NCBI GenBank assembly: GCA_017979445.1
Contig: CM030713.1
Span: 26,891,163 to 26,955,162, forward strand
Direction of reading: 5' to 3'
DNA length: 64,000 bases
From: Akebia trifoliata
Taxonomy: Eukaryota > Streptophyta > Magnoliopsida > Ranunculales > Lardizabalaceae
Positions 46,601 through 58,500 of the stretch are shown here, piece after piece. The first letter of the stretch is position 1, and each line of letters opens with the position of its first letter. The notes below the pieces were generated by a model. The model did no database searches, had not been told where the DNA came from, and was given only the letters and a program-made list of their open reading frames with translations. The translations under genes and the position numbers were made by a program.

Positions 46601-49600
46601 CATTTATACTTGATGTTATATGAGCTTTACTTATGTGTCGAAGTATTACAACATTAAGTTCCATGCAACAGTTAGGCCAAAACTATGTTTTTATAACGGA
46701 ATGTGTTATATGTGAATCGGATTGAAGAAAAACTTTACAAAATGATAAATATAACATTGTGAAACAACGAAGCCAAAAAATGAAGCATAGACAGTAGTTA
46801 AAAAATAAACCTGTTCCCACATTACTAGAACATTAAACAATCGTTGCAAAGAGAAAATAACTTAACTGAAAATAACGGATCAGGTGAAAGGATTACGTTA
46901 CAGAAAATGAAACCATAAGAAGTTACTTGCCTCATGAAACCATGCATCTTTCCATGATAAACCATCTCCAACTGAGACGCATTCCACAACTGAAAAGTGC
47001 AACTAGTTACACAATGAAGATGGAGTAGCTCTATAGAAGAAAAGACTTAATGCAAAAGAGTTGCAACCATGTTAATGAATAGAAAATTTACCAAGAACCA
47101 ATGAAAAAAATCTTAGCAGCTTAATTTAATTAAGAAATTACGTTTTAGGATTCAACCTTTTCATGTAAATAAAAACATTAGCTTACCGGGTCAGCTGTTT
47201 CCGCCTTCTCCAATTGCTCTTTCCTGGAATGCCAAAATCATTGCAAATGTCAGGAAACAAACGACATTTGTACAACAGTAACATAAACTATCCCATATGT
47301 ATTCCCCAATATGAGAAAAAGCAACTTGACTCACGTGTAGAGATGTTCTCGCTTATCAGAAGCATGGTCCATCAAGGTTTTCCTAGCCCATTCCCATGCA
47401 CCCTGTAAGGAATCATACTGAGGTTGGTAAAAGCAAAAGTTATCCGCGAGTTCCCTTCGCACGATCAACTCCTCCAAGAATGCATCCACTGACTTCAAAA
47501 GGCAGGTACATGGAAAGAAAAACTATTTCATCTTAGAAATTAGAAACTCACTGACTTGGTGAGGAAAACAAACATGTATACAAACATACTGAGAAACAAA
47601 CTTGGTTTGATTGCTCTGCCTAAGGTTTAAGTAAACAAAACTAAGTAATTTTAGCCTATTTAAGACTTTTTTTTGCTTATATGAGTTTTTTCAATACTTC
47701 CATGTTAGGATTAGTTACTAGTTCAAATTTGATACAAATTTATATTTTTTGGGAATTAGTTGGAATGTGTTCGTATCTATTAATAGGTTTTTGGTTCACA
47801 CGACCAATTGCGGCAAATGCTTGTCAAAAAGCATTTGTAACTAATCGTGTAGGGGATTTTGGTCTATTATTAGGAATCTTAGGTCTTTATTGGATAACGG
47901 GTAGTTTCGAATTTCGGGTAAAAAAATATTCGACCGAAGTCTCGCAATAAACACTACAAACTTTACACCACAAACCTGAGAATGGACTTTCTGAACATTA
48001 CGTGCCTCCAAAGCGCATCGCTGCGCTGATATCTGCCCAAAATGCAAGTAAGGAGATAGCCCAGAGAGTCCTTTCGGCTTTAAAGGGTTATTACGGTCGG
48101 TAGAATACTTCTTCAACCTTTTCGACAAGAACCCATCTTTGCTTCCCGAAAGCACTTCCATTGCAGCAAGTTCACCTGATTCATACCATTCAAGTTCTGG
48201 AACCTCAGCTCCTTTCCTGTTTGAGCGAAATTCAGATTAGTCTTACATTAAAATTAAAGAAGAACCAATTCACTTCTATGAAATTGTATCTCAATCCAAA
48301 CCTCAAAACATCAGCAATGAGATTCTCCCAATCTATTACTTGATACTCGCTCTTCCATTTTTTATTCGGAGGTTGAAGATTCGGAAAATCAATGAGATAC
48401 TCAGGAAGCAACTTATGAATTTTGCCCCTTAGAGTCCTTGCACTATACTCCAATTTCTTCGACGCCACCCATAAAGGTACTACATTGTGTGCATCGACTT
48501 CATGCACAGCTACTGAATCGTCCACTTGTCTACAGATTTCCTCTTTCCATCTCTGAACTTCTCGTAAAGGCGAAAAGTCCATAACTAAGAGCGAAGCTCC
48601 ACATTCTCTTAGAAAATTAGGAATGGTTTCTATTGCTTCTCCCTAATTATCCAAAACAGAACAAAACCAATATGAGTTTTGAATAATTTATATCACAGTT
48701 GGCAGAGCAGGAAGATTGATGCCAACTTGGTCAAGTGGGCTAAAAACATAGCACTCAACTGAGTCAATGACTCGGATGAGTCAAGACCGAGTTGACCAGA
48801 ATTACATATTCGAGTTGAACTTCAGATCATGGTTTTAAAACTTGGTTTCGTGTCTCGTTTTGTCCATGCAGATACTGTGTCATCTCGGATGAGTTTTCCG
48901 ATATGTTTGAGACATCCCATTCAAAAATGAGAAAAATGAATGTGGGGTTTTAAACCTCGTCCGAAAAATTGATTTGTCCCCCTTCATGCCTGATACCGAG
49001 ACGACTCGGGCTCGGACGAGTTTTGAAACCATGCTTCAGATATGTTATTAAATATCGTCCGAAACCAAGTCATCTCAATTTCGTTCACCAACCAGCCGGA
49101 TTTATGGCGTCTCATGATTCACATTTCTCACGAGATAAATAATACAACTGGGACGATATGTTGAAAATCTTGTCCGAGTCAGTAAAACTCAGATGAGTCA
49201 AATGGGATTTTGTACATGTTAATTAAAATTTATATATATATTTTTAGAATTTCAATATTTATTATCTTAATAAAATATGAATTCATGATTAAACATCTTT
49301 TAATCTTCCCTATTTCATAAAAAAATCTATAACTATTTTTATATAAATATACATGAAAAAAATAATTATAAACCGAGCTAAATGCTTTATCTCGTCCAAG
49401 AAGAGTTAACTCGGTTTCGTCCATGAAACAAGACTCGACGTCAACCCCGGATTGGAAACCATGACTTCAGATCAAAATTTCTGAAAATCTTTAACAGTGA
49501 AGCATTATTAATGGAACTTGGTCGAGTGATCTAAAACTTATTACACTCCACTGAGTCCAAGACTCGGATGAGTCGACTCCGAGTTGACCCAAATAACTCA

Positions 49601-50124
49601 AACGAGTTGAAATTCAAATACAAATTTCTGAATGCTTTATCCTGAAGCATTATTTATCGAATTTAAAATAAAAAATAAAAAAGGTTTTTCTGAAGCTGGT
49701 TGACTCGTCCTAGTTGACTCCACTCAGTAACTACAAAAGACCGAGTCTGACTTCTGGTTTTATAACTGTATATAGAGGAGCCATTAATTGGTCTTTTAAT
49801 TCTCACCTGAAACAAGAAAAATGGGATTTCTAGGGTTTCTTCTAAATTGCGCTGAAGCTGTTGTAGTCCCCTTAACATGAACCCAAGCTGACGAGCTTTA
49901 GCACCTAAAAACTGATCAAAGAGATTGAACGCCACTGCAACAGAAGCATTAATCTTGTTCGCTTGATCGATTGCATGGATCAGTGCCCAGTTGTCTTTCA
50001 GCCGTTGATCTCTGAACATCCAGTAGACCACAGGCCCATTTTCTCGGCCCAATAGTTTCGGCCCTTCTTTGAGGATTCGAATTCTTCCTGGTTGAACTAG
50101 GGTTGTTGAAGATGGTGGAGCCAT
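43677..50124 (-). CDS. PHR1: Class II CPD photolyase, complete
   Basis: A light-driven FAD enzyme that splits UV-induced cyclobutane pyrimidine dimers; in Arabidopsis it is PHR1/UVR2. Nine exons, 49807-50124, 48302-48642, 47976-48216, 47335-47492, 47187-47223, 46931-46989, 44235-44316, 43973-44044 and 43677-43853, sum to 494 residues, close to the plant norm of about 496. Markers in order are [19 protein letters not shown], the photolyase alpha/beta domain ([20 protein letters not shown]), [91 protein letters not shown] and [20 protein letters not shown]. The C-terminus is short and basic ([20 protein letters not shown]). Intron 6 uses a GC donor. A LINE fragment lies in intron 6 (46930 down to 44317), a plastid fragment in intron 3, and a foldback element in intron 1. 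Confidence 0.96.
44699..45590 (-). mobile_element. L1-type LINE 3' fragment in photolyase intron 6
   Basis: Minus-strand frames carry the zf-RVT end of ORF2: [39 protein letters not shown], and [19 protein letters not shown], then after a frame break [20 protein letters not shown]. It is followed by a short 3' UTR ending 'cttataagtctttgtactta' plus 'tc' and a long A tail, seen as T at 44699-44718. It is 5'-truncated, as is usual for LINEs, and same-strand as the photolyase gene. Confidence 0.85.
46931..46989 (-). other. Photolyase exon 6 with GC splice donor
   Basis: The exon ends ATGAG followed by gcaagt at 46925-46930. The next exon starts GATG after 'tttttaacag' (acceptor at about 44317-44319), joining as R-M-Y-W in phase. 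GC-AG introns are a minor but normal class in plants, and the strong AG|GCAAGT context fits. Confidence 0.85.
47664..47917 (+). pseudogene. ndhF: Plastid ndhF fragment inserted in photolyase intron 3 (NUPT)
   Basis: A forward open frame reads [19 protein letters not shown], then [20 protein letters not shown], then [20 protein letters not shown], then YWITGSFEF. This is the conserved core of chloroplast NdhF (NADH dehydrogenase-like subunit 5). About 250 bp are retained without stops, suggesting a fairly recent transfer. The match begins near 47664 ('tttttttgcttatatgag') and ends near 47917, where the plastid frame would continue RDLF but the window reads different sequence. It lies antisense to the photolyase gene. 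Confidence 0.93.
48828..49463. mobile_element. Foldback element, CATGGTTTTAAAA family, with 9-bp target duplication
   Basis: The outer ends 'catggttttaaaacttggtt' and 'cggattggaaaccatg' are flanked by a perfect 9-bp ACTTCAGAT (48819-48827 and 49464-49472). This size suggests Mutator-like transposition. An inner complete unit is 48828-49033. It lies in photolyase intron 1. Confidence 0.8.
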
Positions 50125-50625
50125 TAAAAAGAAACGAAGCAGAGAAATGGGTGGTGTTGTGTTTTATATGCTAAAATGCGCATTGAGCGTAGAAAGTGCT
50201 AAGGTGAGCAGTGTGCCTAATGTTCATTTCCTGAAAAGGGGAAGACGAGTATAGACTATAGAGAGGAGACGCTGTTAAGAGCAAAGCGAGGGAAACTAAA
50301 ATAACTAACGGTTTAAAACGATCCACGTCGACATGTATTGCCTTTGGTCAGCGGTATTCGTGGTTGAAAATTAGCCGCTCGTTTGGGTTAGCCCTCACGC
50401 TGATAAGACCTGATATCCGCTCCATTCCAATCGGATCTCCATTGGGGATTTGGGCTTGGATAAGGATCCGACTTCATAACCTTTTTTTTATCGGTTGGAT
50501 TTGATATCTTAATGGATTTGGGCTTGGTTAATGGATAACTAGATGGACCCTATAGATCCATCATATTGTGTATTAAGGGACGTTTGATTACCATTGGATA
50601 GCATTGTTCATATATAATCAAATTT

Positions 50626-50743
50626 GAGAGTTTCTATTGCCACACCAACTTTTGATAACGCCACACCATCTTTGTGTAATTCTTTGGTGATTTATATAGA
50701 AATTGGTGTGGCATTAGTAAACATTGGTGTGACAATTATAGCT
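50626..50743. mobile_element. Short MITE, GAGAGTTTCTATTG family
   Basis: The left end 'gagagtttctattgccacac' is inverse to 'gtgtgacaattatagctt' on the right. The internal arms 'ccacaccaacttttgataac' and 'ggtgtggcattagtaaacat' pair loosely. About 118 bp. Confidence 0.7.
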
Positions 50744-50959
50744 TGCTAAAAAATAATCCAACGATTGGGTGACTTCTTGGATGGATCACAGGTCCAATCC
50801 AATCCTTATCGGATTGTTGCAAGATCGACCGTAATCTATTTATTGATAGTCCAACTAGGTCCAATTATCGGATTGTTTGATTGTTAGGATATGTTATTTT
50901 CTGCATCGAATAAATATTTTTCTTGATTTCTTGAATTAATTCTTTCAATGGTTAAGTAC

Positions 50960-51300
50960 GAATTAATGCTTTAGGGTTGTTGAGCTTACCTTGTGGCATC
51001 CAAAAAGATGATCCAATGCCACAGGGATCTATGAACTTATCTTTCACAATAAAAAACAGACTTAAAAAAGGTTATTTTTCACCGTTAAATTTTAATTTTA
51101 AATTTGAGAATTCAATGGGAGTTCAATAACTATCCATTTTCAAAACCTAGGATAAAGTCCAAAATAATAATAATAATTATTATTATTATTATTATCTTCA
51201 TCGGATATGAGTTTTAAATGAAATCTTGGGGGCTATGGTGTTTGATTGCCAAACTTGGTAATCCATTTGAGCTCAACAACATTCTAAGTGAGGAAAGTGT
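50960..51300. repeat. Dispersed repeat family A, copy 3
   Basis: Contains 'accttgtggcatccaaaaag', 'caccgttaaattttaatttt', 'gggagttcaata' and 'ccattttcaaaaccta' in the same order as 1790-2165 and 11350-11720. There is a local (AAT)n/(ATT)n hairpin at about 51163-51193. The 'cttacta' ends are not recognisable here. Confidence 0.7.
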
Positions 51301-52099
51301 TTCTCTTTTTTAATTAAATTAGAAAGCACTATGAGAAATCGTACATATATCAAAAAGGTTTATTTGTAATTTAGAATTATAATTAAATGATTTTTAAAGA
51401 TTATATAATAAAAGAAATAATACTTAAATAATTTTGAAAACTAATCACCATGATTATAGGCCTAGTTGTTGCAATTTTAAATGATATTTCATAGATCAAA
51501 TTTAAACATGAAAAATGAGGGTATTTATGAGATCCAAATTTTTTGCCAGGTGGCAAATCATCTTCTTAGGGGAGATTTGCCACCTCAAGAGGCAAATTAC
51601 ATGCGGAAAAATATTATTCTTGTTCTTTGTACTTGTTTTGCACTTAAACACCATTAAATTGAAGTTTCCCATGGCAAACAATTTTCCTTAAAGTTTGCCG
51701 AACAATCATACATGCCCTAAAAGTTCAAACGGTAATAAAGAAAATAAATAAAAAAAATAATGACCGCACATAAAGCGATCATGTTTTTCATAAATAACAG
51801 CCATGCCATAATGGCAGAAAGGTCATCGTTTAACAAAACTTATGGATGACAATACCATCGATTTAATTTCAAGTCCCACCATCACCAAGTTACTGGTCTC
51901 ATTAAAAACAGACTTTGTGATATTAAAAAAAAGGTTTGAGACCATTATTTCTAAATCATGCTGCATATTAGCTTCACAAAAATCTATTCTAAAAGATGGG
52001 CATTTGCAACGAGAAACAAAGAATGTACACTTTAAGGACAATGATCTTTGAGCTTACCGAGCCTCATGTTTGTAATGACTTTCCTTGGGTAAAAATGAC

Positions 52100-54240
52100 T
52101 AACAAGACTGTATTTTCAAAACCATTTTTTTTCTCCAAAAGAAATAATTTGAGCGGGCCCACACTCGAAAGGACTCAAAAATATTAATTTTTCAATAGGA
52201 TTTGCCAACGGACCTCAAAGGCCCAAATCACTAAAAAGTGACTTTTTGATCGAATCGAGGCCTCTGAGACCTTCTAATGGTCTAAGGGACCCACCAAAGG
52301 GATTGGACCTATCCCATGCTGTCCCAACCTTCACCACTCCGTGTTTGTATCCAAAAAATCGATAAAATTCTTTAACGGGCCTAAAAAGCCCAATTTGCCA
52401 ACACGTGACATTTTGATCGATCTAATAATTCTTAAAAATCCTAAAAAGATAAAAAAATGAAAAAATGTGAGACTTGGGATGCCTACCTCTTCTCTACTCT
52501 CACCGCTCCACCTCCAAATTTGCAAGCACCCTAAGCCCATTCAAACCCCATGAACCCTCAAATCTACAAAAACCAATTTCCCACCTTACCCCTACCCAAA
52601 TTCAATCTCATGTCACCTAAAACCCTATGACCTACCCACCATAAAAAAAACCCAATCCAAAATAACCCCAAATCAATTCACAAAATCCAAAACCTCTCCT
52701 AAAGTCTAAGCTCAATGCCCAAACCCATATCCAATTCATATCCAACCCACAACCATAACCCACTAATCACAACCCACATCAACCAATCACTCTTTTATCA
52801 TCAAAAGATGACACATGTCATCACTCCCTCTCACCTCCCTCATCAAACTACCCACCCCATCACCTTTCTCTAAAACATTAACTACCCACATCACCTTTTC
52901 TCTAAAAAATCACATCAACCCACACCCTCCCCTAACCTACTCTCATTACTCCCTATAAACCTTCATTCTCTCAAATCAAACACCATCAACCTATACCCCC
53001 CTAACCTACCATCATAATTCCCTAACCCCCTATTTTCTTAAATTAAACACTTCCAACCCACACCTCCCCCTAACCTATCATCATCATACGTCTTCCTAAT
53101 CTACCATCATCATTTCCTATAAACATATCTCTACAACCTAAACCTACACCTATTTTCTCAAATTAAACACTCAACATCTCCCATCAATTAAATCTAAATC
53201 TCTAACATCCACACATCTTGCCACATGTCACCATCTTCCTCATCCTCCCAACCACCCTCTTACACCCTCCATTCTCTTAAACCAAATACTACTCAATCAA
53301 TCAACCATCATCTTAAACACCCATCATCTCACCTCCCCAAACACTCCACCCAAATGGTTTGGTTAAGATCCAAACTATTTGGATCAAAACACAACCCATT
53401 TACCCTCATTACATAATTACCCATCTTCCAACTCATAATTTCATACCCCCCACCTTTAAAACATATGTCATTCTCTACTATTCCCCACTGTACCCCATTA
53501 TATCCTTAAAACAACCCCTCAACATCTATAAATACCCCATTCTTTTCCCAAAAATGGTTCCCAACTCTCACTAAGAAAATCTCTTACAAAGTTTCACAAA
53601 AATCACTCTACTCTTCACTCTCAACTCTCTACTCATCTCTTCACTACTCTCTCACACTAACCTCAAAAGAGTTACATTCTCATAACTCACCAAAGATTCA
53701 ACTCAAGAAGACATAGGAGAAGAAGAAGGAAGGAGAGAACAGAAAAGAAAACCTTGAAGCTTCAAGGTGGGTGCAACAAAAATAACCCCCATATCTCTCT
53801 CTACCCTCTCCTCCTCCCTCTTCTATCATCCCCTCTCCTCTTCACATTGTTTTAAATGGACCTCAAGGCAAATGATCCATTATGATCATTTCTTTCAATA
53901 AGATGATCCTATGATCGAGTCGAAAGTAAATCCCTACTTAGGGTACAAATGCACACACGTGACACTTTATGTTTTCGCTTTTTTTAAAAATCAAATAATC
54001 GAGTTCTTTGAGGTTACCGCCACTTGACGGGGAGAAAAGGGTGCCTAACACCTTTCATTTTTTTCAACCGAGCCGCTTACCTAAATCTCAAGGTTTGATT
54101 ACCCCTTATCCATCGTGAGTCACTAAAATGTCAAAAATGTATCTCGGGTGACCATTCACACCCAGTTACAACATAAATGGTGGCGACTCTAAATTTTAGT
54201 AGATGTGGTCGTCGTAATGGCGAAAACCACGTATCTACAT
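52100..54240 (+). mobile_element. Tat/Ogre-type LTR retrotransposon remnant (LTR and PBS-like site)
   Basis: A 'ctataaatacccc' promoter motif lies at about 53528, followed by a C/T/A-rich leader, 'ccttgaagcttcaaggtg', 'gttaccgccacttgacgggg', 'gaaaagggtgcctaacacct' and 'tggtggcgactct' at about 54178. The last is the tRNA-Arg primer-binding wording of Tat/Ogre elements. No gag/pol follows, so it is probably a solo or truncated copy. Boundaries are approximate; about 52500-53700 is almost free of G on the plus strand. Confidence 0.65.
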
Positions 54241-55510
54241 TCTAAAAATCTGACAATTTATAATATGAAAAGAAATGACAAAATAAATCAGTTCTTGGTA
54301 CTTGTGAGTACCCATTGAATAGAACTTAATGGCTCTAATTCCTATCGATTCGATTCCATTTTAGACTTGACTTTAATCAATTCCAATAAAAAGATATCCA
54401 GAATTGGAGTTTTCGATTCCAATTTCGATTAACCATCTTACTTTTACATCGTCATTTTATTATTTTATGTCACTATCTCACAATAAAAGCACCATTAGAA
54501 GTGATTCATCATTTCTATTAAAGGATTGTTAGAAACAACAATAAGAAAATGCATTTACATTTTCAAATGTAGAAGCACTTTCTTTGTTTCCAAAATTGTA
54601 TGATGTGTGGAAAATAGCGACGAGATGGCTATAAAAGGGCTAAAAGATTACCACACCATCATACCTATTGATTGCTATATCACAAATTTATTCGACACAA
54701 GTGAAATTACTTTCATCTAAAGATTCTACTTGCATCCATCTCCTCGGAAATAATATAGGATTTTGGGGGAGTTTGAAGATTTTTGGGAAGAAAAATATGA
54801 AATTTTACTAAGAGAAGTAAAATATTTTCTATAAATTAAGAATTTTCAATGTGAAAACATAGACAAAGGACTGACATTTGAATAGAAAAAAGAATGGATA
54901 TATAGAGTCCAAAATGCCCTTGTTCTTTGACAGATCTATCTTGTGTTTGATGTTGTATTGTTCCATGTAGCATAAAAAAAACATGATCAAATGCCATGAG
55001 ATGTAGATCAAAAAGCTAAGAGAACTTTGAAAAAAAAAAAAATAGAAAGAAAAAAATTTTCGTCTTAGAAATTTGAGAATTCGATTGCTGTAAATTTTCA
55101 ATCCCGATTACCCTAGTCACGCTGGCATAACTGTTGGTGTTGGGATTGAAGACGAGGGCTTTTTGGTCATTTACTTGTATTTCATGCAATACCAAAGTCA
55201 AGGGATATGTCATCAGTTTGAAAATACAGGGATATATCTCTAATTTTCACTAAAATACAAGGAGGACATTTTGGTATGGACAACCATTATACGACCCAAG
55301 ACCGATCCGTTTTGGTCTTTCGACTCGAACACGAATAACGCGCCACTAGTTAAGCTCATACTAATCTTATTCGAATGCTATCCTGCGCCACTGATTTACA
55401 CAGTTATATAAACTGCGCCTCGCCCACGCCATCTCTTCAGTTCTGAAACTTCACCTGATCGAAGTCCATCAAATCTAAATCTAAACTTAAAGAGAGAAAA
55501 AAAAAAAAAA

Positions 55511-58500
55511 ATGAATCCTCAATCAACATTTCTAGGGTTTTCAGTTCTTCCGATTTCGATTCTATCTATTCTAATCGGATCTGCTCTCGTTCTTATTTTC
55601 TTCTCTGATTACTTCCGCAAAAGAAGATCCGATGTCCAGACGATCGTAGAACCAGAAGCAAATGCGATTAAGAAACCCAAAAGGCCTCCTCAATCGATCT
55701 CGAAGAAACCACATTCGAAATCTCACTCGCATGCTTTGGACAAGGTTTGTTGATCTTCTTGAATTTCAGATTTATAGGGCTATTGGTTTACTGATCTTTA
55801 TGAATTTCAAGTTTGTAAGGTTTTTAGGTTTACTGATCTCCATCAATTTGAAATTTCTAGGGTTTATCTTTATTATTATTATTATTATTTTTTGGGTTTA
55901 TTTATCTTCATTTGTTGGGAATTTTTAGGATCAAATCAAACGGCATCATCCCTTGGATGCAAATACTTTGAAAGGTCATGGAGATTCAGTGACGGCTCTC
56001 TGTTTTTCATCGGATGGACGGAATTTGGCGACAGGTAGAATTTTTTTTTTTTAAATCTATAATTCAATCTAATTACTCACTGTAACAAACAATCGATAGT
56101 AACTTTTATCAATTAATAAATCAATAATTAAAAAAAAAATTTGATAAGTAAAATTCATTAATCAAATGGACAAGCTGACCAGCCAAATAATTGGATAATA
56201 AATCAATAACAGATAGATTTTCAAACGGAGATTCCCTTCAAGTCATGGTTTTAAATCTAGTCCGAGACAACTCATCTTGTCCACCAACGAGATGAGTTGG
56301 CAAGTTGTCTCAAAGACATGGTTTGTTCTAATTCTAAGGATTTTTTTATATTAAATCTCGTCCTAGATAACTCAAATAAATCAGATATTTCGTCTGGTCT
56401 CATTCATGGACGAGACGTCAAAACGAGTTTTAAAACCATGCTTGAAGTAGGCATAGATAATTCATAATTCAATGGGAATTAAACTAAAAGTGTAAAAAGA
56501 TGAGCAACCCGAAATATAATAATTGAATCTGAAATAAATGAAATAAGACTTATCGATTTTGGCCAAGGCAACATGTTGAGCATGATGTTCTAAAGGATAA
56601 TTGTGGAAAAATCTTTGAAGTGCCCAGCCCGCTTCAAAATTTTGGTAGAACCCTCTCCTTTTATTTTTGATAAGCAAAGAATTCATAAATGAAAGCAAGG
56701 TTGGTCAAGATGACCAACCTTGCACAAACAAGTACAAAGTGTCTACTCTCTTGAAATACAGACCCCTTCCAATCTCACTACAAAATCATCAAACCTTACA
56801 TCCCTGAGTTCTTTAAAAACTTTTGACCACTAGAACAAAAGTACTAAGATTGAGAAGATAATAGATTGGTAGTCCAATATTTTTCCTTCAAAAATGTGTC
56901 TATTGCGTTCCAACCAAAGGCCCCAACAGATTGTGAAATAAGTAAGGCTCCATAGATTCCAACAACTAGCCAAGTCTCAAATAATATCCTCACAGATCCC
57001 GGTAGGCATCTAGACATGCTGAACAAGCCAAAAAATGACCACACATCTGCCGCCACCTTGCAATGCAACAAGACATGCTCAACGGATTCCATATCTCTTA
57101 AACACAACACACAACAGTTAACCCTGCAAAAACCTCTGCACGTCAAGAAGTCCATAGTCTGAATCAGTCTCAACTCTGTGTCCAAATAAAGAACGCCACC
57201 TTGGAAGGCACTCTAGGCCCCCAAATTGCGACCTCCGGGAACGAAGAGGGTCCAACAATAGCAAAGTAGAATCCTCTCCTTTGGATTGCATGTGGTGTCT
57301 CCAAGGAGGTATCCCAAATATTAACGAAAAAACAGGGCGTGAAATAAACACAAAAAGCTGCGTGTCATGTTACGAGGAGGGTTCCTCCAAAATTTTGAAG
57401 TTAAACCAACACAGTTTTTGAGAGCCAAGAACAAGGTATTGTGTTGTACTCCGAAAAGTCATAGGAAAAGGATCAAAGAACAAATGGTAAATCTTTGGGA
57501 ACAACAACAATTGTCTTTTCGAGGAAACAAGTCAGAGTTGTATTTTCTCTTATTTTTTATTAAAAAGGTTTAAAAACAAAGTTTTTCTTATTATATACTT
57601 GGATGAGTATTTGTTGTTATACCATCTTAGGGAACTCTACCATTTTTCTTTTTAATCTTCTGTTATTTTATTATCATTTTCTATATTTTGTTCTGTTAAA
57701 AAGTAGCATTAAAATTTGCAACCACCTCCCTTTAAAAGACTATTTCAATTGGATTTATTACAATTACAATATAATTACAAATTCAATTCAATTAAATTTC
57801 CATTCAATACATTTATAACAGTAGAATCGATTAGATATTTATTTTCAGTTGTGTTTAGTTTTCTTTGATTCTTGTTGATTTAAGTTTTACTAATTTATGA
57901 GCACAAAATAAAGTTTGTTGCATTTATTTTACAAAATCATCTCAAGCTAATAAATCTGCCTAATTGTTGGCTGACATTGTCAAAGGAGGGAGTAAAATGT
58001 AAGAGTTGATCTACGTCTAACACAAAATGATATCCAAGTGCTTTTCTTCTTCCTTGGTTCTCAACTCGCAACTAACATAGCTACAACCAGTTTTCAGTTA
58101 TTGCCAAATTTGATGAATCAGTTATTGCTTATCTTCCTCATTGAAGTTCTATATTGTTTACAGCTTGTGTGGATGGAGTGGTCAGGGTGTTTAAGTTGGA
58201 AGATGTTTCTAGTAAAAGTTTCAAGTATGGATTATATAGCACTTATTTTATGCCTCATTACTTCTATTTGAACACTTTTGAGGATGGTTCACAAGTTCTT
58301 CCTTCATGATTCATTCTTTAAATTCTACACAGGTTTCTCAGAATTAACTTGCACGCTGGAAGTCATCCAACTGCAGTTGTCTTTTCTGATGGAGCGTCAT
58401 CTTTGGTTGTGGCTGCTCAATCCCTTTCTGGTTCTTCTTTACACATGTATGGAGAAGGAAATGCCAATTCTGCTAATGAAACTAAGCAGCAAACCAAGCT

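Larger units (their letters stand above)
50125..55510. other. Region between photolyase and TBL2-like genes (divergent promoters plus retrotransposon)
   Basis: The photolyase and TBL2-like genes are divergent here, so both promoters fall within it, near 50125-50400 and about 55300-55510. Between them are a MITE, repeat family A copy 3, an LTR with PBS-like motif, and a 'gatttagaca'-family member (about 54730-55275). The C/A-rich open frames at 53225-53574 are not genes. Confidence 0.6.

Noticed and set aside
47841..48161. Photolyase exon 3 extended leftwards into the ndhF region
   Set aside because: The extension reads the plastid insert in antisense; a GT donor at 47974-47975 ends the exon at 47976.
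53225..53574. Open frames in the G-poor LTR stretch
   Set aside because: Absence of G removes TAG/TGA stops, so chance frames are expected; no protein match.
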